The notes beneath the pieces are model-generated. The model had not been told where the DNA came from, ran no database searches, and worked only from the letters and a program-made list of their open reading frames with translations. This document shows, piece by piece, positions 32,145-43,533 of a DNA stretch of 64,000 nucleotides. The stretch lies in NCBI GenBank assembly GCA_029876055.1, contig CM056874.1:8246001-8310000 (forward strand), read 5' to 3'. A program made the translations under genes and the position numbers. Numbering within the stretch: position 1 is the stretch's first letter; every line of letters starts with the position of its first letter. Source of the DNA: Madurella fahalii (Eukaryota > Ascomycota > Sordariomycetes > Sordariales).

Positions 32145-33152
32145 GGTGCGTCCAGGGCTGGAGCCCGAGTTGAGATCAGTGCTTCGGAGGGGTAGGCGAA
32201 TGATCAACTGAGGCGTTCTTAGAGGATGAATTAGAATAGTGAGCTCAACCTAGGAAGTTGGGCGGGCTGACCGGTTCCTTCTCTTTTTCGGAGAAAGGTG
32301 GGAGAGGGGGAAATAAAAGGAGATACAGTCTTGCGCCCTTGTATTGACAGGCTCAGAGCTTCTTGGTGACTCACGAGAAAGCCTCGTCTGGGATCCGCCT
32401 ATACTACAACCCCCTTGTACGCAGGTTGGGGCCAAAAGTGAGTGAGCTAGTCTGTTATGGTCGCACGGCTATGCACATTCAACACAGTATTCCAGATGGA
32501 GAGCTAAATTTACCCTTCACTTTATTCCTTGTCTAACCAGTTTCTCAGCCCTTTTTTAGGCTGTTAAATAATGCGCTCCAAGTAGGGTACAATGCCTGGA
32601 ACCCAGCAGATAGTCCATAAACCATACAAAATACAGTGCAACTTAGGTTTGAATTCACATGCCATACTCCCGCTTGTGTACAATACAAACAGATTGGTTC
32701 ACTTACTTTGGCCCCAACCTGCGTAGCACGGGTCAATTACTGATATCGTGTCCAGCTTCCGCATTTCGAGTAGGTGGACGCACTGCCTATTGCTTGCGGG
32801 CTCAGACGGTATTGTAGAGCCTCCAGACCGGATCGGGACCGACCCAAAAATCCAGACAGGTCCGATTTCAGGCGCTCTGGTCATTGAGCCGTTCCATTGG
32901 CTTTACTACTGACCCCCGATCAATCAAGGTACCTGGAAAGCCTCATGGACAGCGCTCAAGATAAGCCAAGATCAACCTCCTGGCAAACCACGGGAACCGC
33001 AGAAAATTGACGTGCTGGCTCACAAAATCGCAAAACCGGTGCTTGACCATTTATTCATTTCATGCTCGTACTAGGGAGCAAATGCAGGATATCCCATTTT
33101 CCTAATGAACACCTGAAGAACCTGCCAACCCCAACCGCAACCATGAAACCCT
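32145..33152. other. Intergenic region containing a MITE
   Basis: 1.0 kb between the GNAT start and the eL20 stop, both on minus. It contains a 304-bp TA-flanked inverted-repeat element at 32420-32723; the rest shows no coding signal. Confidence 0.5.
32420..32723. mobile_element. MITE, Tc1/mariner-like (TA target duplication)
   Basis: Terminal inverted repeats of 25-26 bp: the left end begins CGCAGGTTGGGGCCAAAAGT (32420-32445) and the right end is its reverse complement (32699-32723), with one single-base indel and one mismatch. Both ends abut TA dinucleotides (32418-32419 and 32724-32725), the target-site duplication of Tc1/mariner/pogo transposons. The 304-bp body has no transposase frame, so this is a non-autonomous MITE needing a transposase in trans. 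The well-matched repeats suggest fairly recent insertion, between the GNAT and eL20 genes. Confidence 0.85.
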
Positions 33153-34139
33153 TCAAGCAAAAGTAGACGGGCGCGTCGCGCTGAAGACCTTCTTGGTGCT
33201 GATCTTGGGGACACGGTGGGGCAGAGGGAAGCTGAGGTTCTTGGTGACGAGCTGCTTGATATAAGGGCGCTTGATATCGTCGGTCTTCTCGAGCTCGACG
33301 ACGCGGAGGATCTGCGCCTGGGTCAGCAATACGGTCGAAAGAACCCAGACATGTGGGATGCCGTACGTGGATAGACCTGAAGCGCGCACGGTGCCGGGCA
33401 GCCATGTCCGAGTAGAGAGCCTCAACGGCGGCGGTCCTGGAGGTCTCACGGTACTCCTTGTACATGTTGTGGGTGCCTGACCGCGAGTCGTAACGAATCC
33501 AGATGCCGAAGTTCTTGACCTTCAGGGGGTGCTTCTCGGAGATCTGGGAAAACATGAGCGTCCCGTCCTCTGCCCCTCTTGAATCCGGTTGCACATACCA
33601 CGTTGACGCTGACGATCTCACCGGTGGCCTTCTTGACCTTGCGGAGACCGCGGAGGAAGTACCAGAAGCGGGACTTAGCGACGACCTCGTTCGGCGCAAA
33701 GATGCGCATGCGGTACAGGCTAGGAGTCGGGTTGGACTCCGTGGGCAGATGGCGCCCGATCACCTGGTATTCCTGAAGACGACCTGCACGACGGTGTTAG
33801 TATACTCGGCTTCGATCGAAGTCTGGGTGTGGTGCGAGGAAAGATGCATCGTCGAACACAGCATCGCCGATGAGAGCTGCCACGGGTTCCGAGTCGAAGT
33901 TTGCTGGCCTGAAAGGTGCCGACTCCTTGCCCGGACTCCGAAACCAATCCGCACGTTAAACAAATATTTCTTAGGCCCAACCGTCCCTCACCCTCCTGCG
34001 CCAAAAGCGGTTCATGCTGATTGTCATCAAACAGGGTCATAGATTCATGTAATTCGAGTATCGATCGTTTGCCGGAATGCTCTCGGTGTCGTCGGTGCTG
34101 CAACGGGGAGATGAAGGAAATTGGATTTTCTTACCCATC
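33153..34139 (-). CDS. rpl20: 60S ribosomal protein eL20 (L20/L18a)
   Basis: Four exons, complement(join(33153..33311, 33367..33543, 33599..33783, 34136..34139)), 174 residues, the usual length. Exon 1 is only ATGG; a 352-nt intron with a perfect TACTAAC branch site (33796-33802) follows, then introns of 55 and 55 nt. Splicing gives MGRLQEYQVIGRHLPTES..., SRFWYFLRGLRKVKKATGEI, HPLKVKNFGIWIRYDSRSGT, HNMYKEYRETSRTAAVEALY, MAARHRARFRSIHILRVVEL, and the end KKVFSATRPSTFA, matching eL20 throughout. The protein belongs to the large subunit and is assembled in the nucleolus. It diverges from csn12 over a 535-bp shared promoter. Long first introns after a tiny first exon are common in fungal ribosomal protein genes and can affect expression. 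Confidence 0.96.
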
Positions 34140-34674
34140 TGGTTCAATATTAGAATTAAGAATCCTGAATATCTGCCTATATGAGCAACAAGGGAACTTA
34201 CTGTGATGGTTTGTCGCTATGGATCGCGAAGTCGTTGGGTGTGCTGTCGAGCCGTGAATTAGCGATCGCGAAAGCAGGAAAAAATTGGGTGTGCTTGGTT
34301 TAGGGCTCGAAGCGCTCGGACCAGCTCAGGTGCCCCAGCCAGCTGTGGCGGTGCGGTTGTCAACGGCGCCACAGGATGTGGGGTTGGCTTTGGTGGGCGA
34401 CGGGGCGTAAGCTCGAGGCCAATCAAATGAGTCGAACTGTGGCTCACTTTGAGAGCTACCTTCCTTTCTCACTGTTGCAACCAGACAACGTCGACTCTTG
34501 CACCGATTCTGGAACACCCAAGAGCCGCTCAGAACCAGCGATCAGTAGCTGGGAACTCGGAATATTGACCCGTCGAGGCACGCTATCGACAATAAAAGTG
34601 GTCTGATCTCCGACGTGGTCTCAGAGAGGCGGGCATCCGCATCCGCAACTGAGCTTCACAAGCCACTGCCCGAA
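34140..34674. other. Divergent promoter region, eL20 / csn12
   Basis: 535 bp between the start codons of eL20 (minus) and csn12 (plus). It must contain both promoters. No TATA box is evident. Confidence 0.45.
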
Positions 34675-36575
34675 ATGGAGTTTGGCGGCGCCTTCTTCAA
34701 CGAGTTTGCCGCAGCTTGGTCTGACAACGACGGCTATCGACTGGCACGCACATTATCTCCAGGTGTTTCAACCGAGAAGTTGATGAAGATATGGAGGAGC
34801 CAAAATGCTCATGACATCAAGGGCGCTCTTGGACGCGGTCTCAGGAACAGCCCGGCAGGTCTAAAACGACCTACACATCAAGAAGTACAGGGTTGGGTAG
34901 AAGTGTACATTGCGTACTGGAAAGCCGTTGGGGACATTCTCGCTGCTCGGGAGACGAGCAATGAGAACAAGGTCAGTGTCCGCCTAATTCAATCAGAATC
35001 AAGGATCTCTTTGCCATTGAGCACAGGCTAGCTGGGTTTGCCGTTACATTCCGTTTGTGCTGATGGGTGTTGCAGTCGGCTCAGCCGGTGTGGGATAATG
35101 TCTTCAATTCCTGGAAAGATTTATTGCTTGTCTTGATTCGAGGCTACCACAATTGTGGCTTCGAAGCATGGACAATCCCCTGCCTTTACGTGGTGTGCAA
35201 GCATTTCCGCTTGTTCTCGATCCAGGCAGACGAAGAGCGCAGCAGAAATAGCACCCTTGATGACAATGCAGTGACGACCTTCCAAGACGACATCGACCCC
35301 GAGACGGAGAAGCATGAGAAACTAGAGGATTGCGCGCGGTATCTGAACAAGGTGTTTACCCTCTGCGCAACCGACAGGTAAGCTCAATCTGCTCCGATCT
35401 GAGATCAATCTGGTCTTACAGCGTCCTAGAGCGCCACTCGAAGAGTCACGAAAGTGGGGGATCTACTACATTATCAACCTCCTCCTCAAGACCTACTTTA
35501 GGCTGAACTCGGTGTCTCTCTCGAAGAACGTTCTGAAGATGCTGGCTGCGGGCCAGCGTGACATGCCCGACTTCTCGGCCTTTCCGAAATCCCAGCAAGT
35601 CACGTTTAAGTACCACGAAGGAGTCTTATACTTCTGGGAGGAAAACTATGTCGAGGTAAGCTTGTGACGATTTCAGCCTGGCGGGCTCGGGTACTAAGCG
35701 ATCCTAGGCCGAAAGGCACCTGACTGAAGCATGGAGCCTCTGTCACAAGAATGCGATCAGGAATAAGGAGTGAGTGACTACCAGATAAGGTCGACCCCCA
35801 TCAGTCCGCTGACACACTAGCCAGGCTTATCCTGACGTACCTTATCCCGTGCCATCTCATTACCACCCACACGCTGCCGACCGAGAAGCTTCTGGCCCCG
35901 TACCCAAGACTGCAGAAACTCTTCCTGCCGCTATGCCGGTGCATCAAGAGGGGTCAGCTCCACTTGTTCGACCTGGCCCTCCAGGAAGGCGAGGACGAGT
36001 TTGTGAAGCGCCGCATCTACCTGACGTTGGAACGCGGTCGCGATGTAGCGTTGCGCAATCTCCTACGCAAGGTCTTCATTGCCCGTGGCTTCGAGGAAGC
36101 CAAGGAAGGAGAGAAGCCCGTCCGTCGCACTCGCGTGCCCATCGCCGAGTTTGCCGCGGCCATTAGTCTTGGCAGCCAGGAAAAGATTGACAATGATGAG
36201 GTCGAGTGTCTGTTGGCCAATATGATTTACAAGGTGAGTCAAGTTTAATTCCACCTCCTCTCAAAGAGTCAGCAACGTTGTCTTTTTGTATGCTGTAAGG
36301 GGGGTCGGTTTTGGGATTCTGGATGGGGACCACCTCCCGATCCATCAATCTATTGATGCCTGGGCCCTGGACTCTGCCGCACCGGCAACGATGTCTGCCT
36401 AGGGTGTTCAGGCAACGAGACACAAAACATCTCATTGGCTCGCTCTGTTGCCCCGGCAATGACTCATTCAGCTAATCGCCTTGTCATCCAGGGTCTCATG
36501 AAGGGCTACATCTCCCGCCAACACCAAATGGTGGTTCTTAGCAAGTCAGGGGCATTTCCTGGTACCGGAGTCTGA
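34675..36575 (+). CDS. csn12: COP9 signalosome subunit 12 / PCI-domain protein Csn12
   Basis: Six exons, join(34675..34971, 35076..35377, 35430..35655, 35708..35769, 35825..36233, 36492..36575), 459 residues; the last intron is 258 nt. I start at ATG 34675 (MEFGGAFFNEF); the frame upstream lacks another ATG. Csn12 is a PCI-domain protein related to TREX-2 Thp1/PCID2, associated with the COP9 signalosome and in yeast with splicing. The family blocks are clear: RKWGIYYIINLLLKTYFRLN, YHEGVLYFWEENYVEAERHL, TEAWSLCHKNAIRNKELILT, YLIPCHLITTHTLPTEKLL, then the winged-helix part VECLLANMIYKGLMKGYISR with the final SRQHQMVVLSKSGAFP. The third acceptor (CCTAG at 35429) was chosen because the alternative CAG eight bases upstream breaks frame. 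Confidence 0.93.
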
Positions 36576-38877
36576 GCTGGACGCCGGTTGTCGAGCCCCG
36601 CGCATAACTATCTCTTGCAGCGGGTTAGCTCAACAGTGCGAATCGCTCTGTCCGTAGAACGCCACCGGATGGATTTTGGCGAGCAACACGGTCCTGTGCA
36701 TTTTGAGCGATTGGGAAGCGCGGGATTTCACGGGACCTGGGGAGTTGTGCTTGTGCCGCAAAGTGCGGCAGAGTTTATTACTAGACCAGCATGGGTCTGA
36801 ACAGTAATGATCACTGGTGTCGCAAATGGTCGGAGCAATCACGGCATCGTGACGATTGCACCTCTTATCAACCGTTCCTCCCCTGGTAGTTTGGTGGAAG
36901 TGTAACCCTGCTCTGACTGGCGAATTCGCGATTGGCGAATTGAATGTGATGTTGCGTGCAACGAGTCCCAGAGCAAGACACCGAAAAAATAATAATCGAT
37001 GAGTGGGGGTTTTCCCGGCATCATGTACATTTGGTAATTGACGACAAAGCTCGGTGACAGTATCTCACCTTCCATCCCGACGATTCGACAAGGGGGTTGT
37101 CCTCCGTTTTGTATTCCGTCAGGCTGACTGCAGGGGGGTTGCTTCGGAAACGCCCAATCAAGCAACAGCGGCCAAACACACCCCCTTTCTTTCCTTTTCC
37201 CTTCCCCCCTGCAGCACCGGCCGGGATTCCACCACACCACCAGAGCCAGAAAATGCCCGTCTTCGCATCTTCCAAATCCCCCGCACTTTATCGTCCAACC
37301 ATAAGCAAAACGAGGCGGGCTTGCACAGCCCGCGACCTAATTCACAGGGGTAATTTTTAAAGGCGTTTCCGTGGTTTGCTTGCTTGCTTGCTTGCTGCGG
37401 CACAGAGAGATCTTTTGGCTTCGGTTCCAACAGGTGCGCCGCGCGTGAACGACTGCGTGCATGAGTCACCGCAGTCTTCACACGACCTATACCGTACTAC
37501 ACACTCCATGATCTCATTGATGGGCCGCTACGCTTTTTTGTCCTTTTTTTTCCCCTTCTCTCTCTCTTCCCCGCTTTGTCGGTCAAAGACCCGTCTCGGC
37601 CCAAACAAAACCCCCCACCAAAAAAAAAGGGGGGCCTTTCAAAAGGAAGGTGGGTGTGATCCACGGACGAAGACAGATTGCACTGCACTCGGCATGCAGC
37701 AACGAGCGGTCCGACCATTCAGAACTTGTGTGAATCTGCGATCAGGAGGATGGAATCGCCCGCTTATTGGAGAACCCAACCTGGCTGGATGAGGATTGCT
37801 TGCTGATTTGCTTTTGCGCTTGCCTCAATCTGTAATGGGCTGGGTGCTTTGCACTTCCTCTTTTGCAACTACCGATAAGGGCGGGGGGCGGGACTTGGGA
37901 ATATCCTCAGTTGTTGTGAAATTGGTGTCAAATCATGGTTGGAAGCGGGTACTGGTAATACCACCCATTTGTGTTTTTACGTCTTGGATCAAAGTGGCCA
38001 CTTCTGCTTGGTACTTGGTTATATTGCTCAAAGAGTGAATGAGCACCAGCATTTTTGTTGAGTTTTGCAATACCTAATCCTCCTCATGTCGGCCGTGTCG
38101 TTTCTCTTGACACATAACCTTCCAAAGCGTTCGGTAAAAAAGGGCAATGAACGAGAGCAAGAAGGGTACTGATACACACTCCGTTCAGTTCTCCGTCTCC
38201 TTTTCCTCTGGCTCGTCAATCTTGCGCATCTTAGAAGACATTCATCGCGAGAAACAGGAATAAAAGAGATGCCCACCCGAACAGGAAATTGGGGAAAGAG
38301 AAGGGGAAAAAATTGAAAATTGAAAGAAATAAAAAGGAAAAAAAAAAAAAACAAAAAAAAAAACCATAAAAAACCGCGATGCTGCCCTTCTGGTGAGCAA
38401 ATCCGGCTTCGGCCTTGAGTCTCACGCAGGGAGAATCGGTATCCTGCTCGCCTGCTTGCTTGCCTGAAACGATGACATAGAAAATAATGAAAAACAATGA
38501 AATGCAGACAATCCCTCCCATCCAAACAAGCCCGGGTCATGAGGCACGCTACTGTACAATTCGGGTGTTGTGTGAGAGAGCAAAGCAAAGCAGAGACGAC
38601 CGACCAACTCCATGCAGATAAAGAGATAGACCCGGGGAAGAAAAAAAAAAAAACAAATCCCGCGCCAAAAATCATGGAATGAAACCGTCTATGACCGAGC
38701 CAGCCCTGGTATCCAATATTAAGAACGAAGTAAATGTAGAAACCGAATCAAATCGAATAGATCAGAAACGTCATTCGTGAGAGAATCGGAAAGGCCTCGA
38801 GGGGGTATTGCAATTTTGTGGAGAGGCGTGGGTATCAGTGGAGTGTTCTCGTGAGTGGAAAATGTAGAAACGGAAGC
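36576..38877. other. Convergent intergenic region (2.3 kb)
   Basis: Between the csn12 stop (plus) and the BTB gene stop (minus). It contains (TTGC)5 at 37376, T- and A-rich homopolymer tracts around 37535-37640 and 38335-38370, and no frame that looks coding. No RNA gene is recognised. Confidence 0.4.
37376..37395. repeat. (TTGC)5 microsatellite
   Basis: Five perfect TTGC units in noncoding sequence downstream of csn12. Confidence 0.85.
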
Positions 38878-39900
38878 TTAAAAAGGGCGTCCGCTGCGAG
38901 GCGTCCGAGGGGTGCTGCTGTTGTGCGATGAAACGTTAGAGAACGGTAGATGAAGGCTAGCAAGGCAGCAAAGACTTACGCAGCGCTCGAGATGTCATCG
39001 ACGTGATTGCACAGGGCAACAAACAAGTCGAAGAAGAGCTGTGTGCCGCCGTTGAACATCTCGAGTTGCATCGTACCACTTCGCTTGAAGGTACTGCGGC
39101 TGCGGATGATGAGGGCGAGGTAGTGGGCGCGCAGCTTGGAGTCGGTGTCGGGGGTGTTCGCATAGGCATAGCGGGCGGAGGCGAGAATGGTACTGGCTTG
39201 GATTCCAGACTCTGCTTGTTATTAGGACAAGTATTATGCCTCGAGATATGGTAGACGACTTACGAAGACCTTGCTTTCGCAGAGAGACCCGCTTCAGTTC
39301 CTCGATGCCATATTTATCGGCAGCGCAGTAAATCGCCGTATCTTTCAACAGCTCTCCCTCGACGCTGTGGTGGTAAATGGTGGCCTCGGAGCGGCCATCT
39401 TCGCCCGCTTGCTCCAGCTCCCAAGTGTTCCGTTTCTTGTTGTGGACCAGGCGCGGGGAATAGTCGCCCTTGTAGAGATACTCGAGAATGGAGGAGAAGA
39501 CCTCGGGTTCTTCGTCGGGCAGCGATATTTTCTTGGTTTGCGAATCCATCATCTGATTCTGAAGCACGGCTTGGAAGAAGGGCGAGATGCACAGTACATT
39601 CTCGTGGGCGGCAAAGATCCTCTGCTCCTGACCGACGACGAGAGTGACGATGGGCGAGATGTTCTTACTAAAGTCGCGGACTGTCAGTATCGTGTGCATA
39701 TATGAATGAAATGCACACATGCTGACGGCGACTTACTCAAAGCTGGCTTCGGATGTGCCCGCATTTGACACAGCGCGGCGGCGGGACTCGAGGCGTCTCT
39801 TCGATACACCGGATTCCTTGCTGAAGGACGAACTCCTCCCGGCCCGAGGGGGCTTGGAGTAGCTCTTGGCCTGGGGCTGCTCAAAGCGTCGGGTAAACAT
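38878..39900 (-). CDS. BTB/POZ-domain protein
   Basis: Four exons, complement(join(38878..38917, 38980..39211, 39264..39667, 39737..39900)), 279 residues. A basic Ser/Arg-rich N-terminus (MFTRRFEQPQAKSYSK...) leads into a BTB fold: ISPIVTLVVGQEQRIFAAHE, NVLCISPFFQAVLQ, KKISLPDEEPEVFSSILEYL, YKGDYSPRLV, then a family-specific insert and LLKDTAIYCAADKYGIEELK. The C-terminal helices (ASTILASARYAYANTPDTDS, FFDLFVALCNHVDDIS) are typical of fungal BTB proteins without a second named domain. Such proteins dimerise and often act as Cullin-3 adaptors; that role is inference here. The first junction is least certain: I used the TTTAG acceptor at 39668, since the nearer GACAG breaks the frame. The last exon encodes only STPRTPRSGRPF. 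Confidence 0.82.
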
Positions 39901-41366
39901 CTTTGATCTGTTGGTGCCGGCGGCGTGGCTTGTCCCTTCTCCGATGTGAGTGCTTCTACTTCGGTGGCTCCGCTTGAGTCGATGACTCGGCCAGGGATTT
40001 CGGGTTCGGCGTTAGATTTACTACAATTTCGAGAGGACAACGGTGTGGAGGTTCGGAATAGGGACCTCGACCGAGGACGAAGCCGATGAGAGATGATATG
40101 AAACGACAAAGACCGACAACACAAGGGTCCGATGCCGATTGCCGTCAGTCTTTTAAACCCGCAAGAAAAAACAACGATAGGACCTACCTGTCTAAGCGAG
40201 GCGAAGGCCGAAATGAGGATAGAAAAATTTTTGTCATGGGCGGGTGGAGGCAGAGCCTGTTATATACAGAGTGAGGCGGCCACGCCTGCGTAGATGCCTG
40301 GGCACTTTAGGCCTCTTTTTTGCGGGTGGATGCAACTTTTCTCGGCGGCCCGAAGAGGCAGTGAAGCGTTCAGCGTGACTCGACGCGTCCAAAAGCTGGG
40401 GAAATCGGGAAGCTGACACGAAATCACCTGATCACTATGCCTTTTTGGGACAGCTAAATGGGCTTTTCCTGGAACGCCAGGGGGCTGTTCCCTGGCTGTG
40501 TGCCTCAGCAGGGGGCGGAAGAAGCAAGCCGGAAACAGCAAGCGGGATTACATGGGCCTGTGCGACGCAAGGGGTGCCCGGAGTCATTGAAAATTCTGTT
40601 GGTGGTGTGCCGTAAAACGCCGGCCGAGGTGAAGGGGAAAAAAAAAAGGTTATAGCGGGATAACGGTGGAAAGACGGCCGATGTGAGATTGGAGGTAACG
40701 CTGCAAGGCTACCGAGGCACGAGCCAGGCGCCCAGCCGCGCGTGAAGTTTTGCCAGCCGAGAGCCTCGAAGGCAGCAAAAAGCCGACGCATTTGCAAAGA
40801 AGACGACGATAGCACGTCGTGAGAGGGATTTCATGTCTTGCGCTTCGATACTGCAAAAAGCCTGGGGTTCCTTAACGTCAATTGGCCCAATTGATCCATG
40901 ACAGACCCGACAGCGAGGCATTGGAGCTTGCTACCTCGAGCCACAGCTCTGGGTCGGTGGATCTCGGCAAAGGAGTGGAGTGGAGTCTTGACGGAACCAC
41001 AATCCACATGGCACAACGGAAAGCTTGTAGAGGGGAACCGGCCCGCAACTGGATCCGTATCATCCGACCAAAAAGAAACGGCATGGGGGCGAAAAATGCA
41101 CGGCTTGAGTGTGCCGCTCCCCGAGCGAAGGGAGTGACACATTGCTTCTTTGCCTAGAGATGCACATTCCCCGGTGTGCCCCTTTTCTCTCACCGTTCGG
41201 CTGGGCCGATGTTTTTGTCTTATCGGAATCGCTGCCGGGGTGATTGACAGGGGGAGCTTCTGCCAGGACTCAACCGGCAACACGCCAGGAAAACCCACTA
41301 GTTAATGTTCGTCGCCACCTCAAAACCCCTAAATTTCCAGAAATTTCGAAAAATTTGAACAATTTT
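39901..41366. other. Intergenic region, promoter of BTB gene
   Basis: 1.5 kb between the start of the BTB gene and the stop of the alpha/beta hydrolase gene, both on minus. No gene is seen; short open frames on both strands overlap each other and lack domain features. Confidence 0.4.
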
Positions 41367-42664
41367 TCAGAGTGATCGCCTGGCCAATTTCAGAATGGCT
41401 TGAGCGGCCAGCTTTTTCCCTTCTCCCCTGGCAATTGCCTGCTGGTGATACGCAACGGGCGCTACCCCTTTCTCAACGGGGAGCCCGAGGTCTACGCACC
41501 TCTGATAAAGTCGTCCGCTTTGTTCCTTTGGGACTAACTCGTCCCTCTCAGCCTCGAGAATGTAAATGGTTGGTGGCGGTTCGCCTGTGTCTTTGCTGGC
41601 CTGGGCGATCAGACCCAGGTTTTCCCAGCTATCCAGGTGGTTCCGAAGGAACGGCCACAGGTACCTATACGGCAACCACTTTTGCGGATATAACGTCTCC
41701 AGCATGGCTTTGATCGACACAAATGGCGTTTCAAGAAGTAAACCCTTGATTTGCATCTTCGACGGAAGCCGTCCAGTCGCGGCGAGGTTCGTCGCCACGC
41801 CCGAGCCAATACTCTGCCCCCAGACGAGCAAAATGGGAGTGGTCTCCCCACCCTCTCCGAATCGGCGCTGGTGTCGTTCGGCGATCCATCGGACGCCGGC
41901 CTCGGCATCCAGCCGGAGTCCCGGCTCCGAGGGCCGGCCACGTGAAGTCCAATACCCCCTGTAACTCAAGCAGACAAAGGTCAACTCCATTGGTGCCAGA
42001 GGGGGGTCTTTGCTGTCACTGACAGCTCGAAGAACCCAGGACAGGTCAGGAAGTCGTGGCGGTATCGACGAAGCATTGCCTAAGACCATGTTAGTTAGTT
42101 CCTGAGCCGCCGGTTCGAATTTTCTCATGGCGGCCGACCCTGAAAGTAGAGAACATAGACATGCGCAGCTGCCGACTTGCCCAGATTCGCAACAGCCGGT
42201 TGTGTGCCTTGCGCTAAGGGAATTGTCGTGACAGCCAGCGCAAGGTCCGTCCCATCCGCAGCCGCCGTCCTCTCATTGATCCATTGAATTCCCCCCCACA
42301 AATTTTCCCAGTCGGCAATCCGCTCCCTCCGAGAGTTCGGGGGCAGCCCCGGCATGTAGATGATCTTGTTTTGGAACATCACCATCATCACACATTTCCA
42401 GGTCCACAGCGCTACCAGCAGCCCACTAAAAATCAATGGCGGGAGGAGAACCGGCGGGATGTGGATGCAACGGCAACCTTGCGCAGCCCGCAGTCTGAGT
42501 CCCAATGGGGAGCCGTGCTTGACAACGGTCCAAAGGCGTGCCGACGCAAGACGAGTCGGGCTGCTGCGGCCTGTGTGAAGAAGGGCATTTAGTTGCACTC
42601 GGCGCCATTGGATCGCGGGGCTGGGCATCCGAGTGCGGGCGGCCATGGCAGGCGGGCCAGGCAT
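41367..42664 (-). CDS. Membrane-anchored alpha/beta hydrolase (ABHD12/13-, Bem46-like)
   Basis: Two exons, complement(join(41367..42079, 42139..42664)), 412 residues; the 59-nt intron (GTCGGC..CTTAG) joins VLYFQG to NASSIPP. A basic N-terminus with several possible start Met residues precedes one hydrophobic segment (about residues 68-96, PPVLLPPLIFSGLLVALW), so the enzyme is probably a single-pass membrane protein with the catalytic domain facing the lumen or cytosol. Triad residues are visible: nucleophile Ser265 in GQSIG, Asp355 in EAERDELVP, His387 in VAYHQQA. LSYRGYWTSRGRPSEPGLRL is the typical strand-4/helix-A block of Bem46-like hydrolases. Substrate is unknown (lipid or thioester hydrolysis in relatives). 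It diverges from sds22. Confidence 0.88.
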
Positions 42665-43533
42665 TGGGGGCAGTCATTGGCGAGGTAGGGCGGGGGAAGA
42701 TGGCGTGTTGAGACACGGAGATCTTTGCGCTGTGCAAGTATTTCGCGCTTGCTCATGCCATTGCCTAATCATGTGTTCGCCTGCCACTCGTCGGACCGCT
42801 TCGAGATTTGCTGGAGAGGGGTCCGCAACAACTCAACGCAGGGTTTTGGGCTGGCCCGGTTGGGCGGAAATTCGATCAAGGGGACCCGGGTTGTTGTCGT
42901 GATACAATTCGTCCAAAAGACTCCGGCTTGCTGTGCCGGGGCCCGGATGTGCCAGCGAAGCCAGCAGAGAAGTGTGCCGCAAAGGGCAACGTCGGTAGAC
43001 CGGGGGGGGGGAGGGGGGGGGGGTTAGGCGTTCACAGATCAACCTTGCAGTTGCCGGGCATGAAAGCGCAGCGGGATGGTTCCATTTACAGACCTTAGTG
43101 TACGCAGTAGGTGAAGGAAGACGCATCTAACCAAAAACCTACGGGGCAGAGTTGGAAGTCCTGGGCAACTGACGAAGTTGGCCCCACCAAACACCTCCTG
43201 TGGGCTTATTAACGCATCTGAGGCCAGCAGCGCGGCCGATAACATATCGAGGTGACGATAAGCTAAGCTGCGCCCTCGAAAGGCAACAATCGGTTGGCCG
43301 CATCTCCAAATTTCCAGTCGCAACAGCTCTGCGTATAAATCAAACCTCTCCGCAACCTGTACGCATACTGCTCGGCCCATTTTAACTCTCGCAAGAACAA
43401 AAAACAACCTCCGACTCTGCCGCATCTCGAGGCGTCCACTTCTTTTCAGCCGCTTTGCCTCATCGACAACCCCTCTTTCTTTCAAAGCGAAACGGTCCCA
43501 GCCTCACAGCTCGTACATCCCTCACCGCTCACC
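42665..43533. other. Divergent promoter region, hydrolase / sds22
   Basis: 869 bp between the start codons of the hydrolase (minus) and sds22 (plus). A G-rich run lies at 43002-43023. No gene is seen. Confidence 0.45.
43002..43023. repeat. G-rich homopolymer tract
   Basis: Two long G runs separated by one A, upstream of sds22. It could form a G-quadruplex; assembly length may be unreliable. Confidence 0.7.

Noticed and set aside
34615..34674. Upstream extension of csn12 from position 34615
   Set aside because: That position is GTG, not ATG; the first ATG in frame is 34675 and begins the conserved block.
38028..38675. Minus-strand frame with Phe-rich runs
   Set aside because: It crosses A-rich homopolymers in a 3' region; no motif and no plausible start context.
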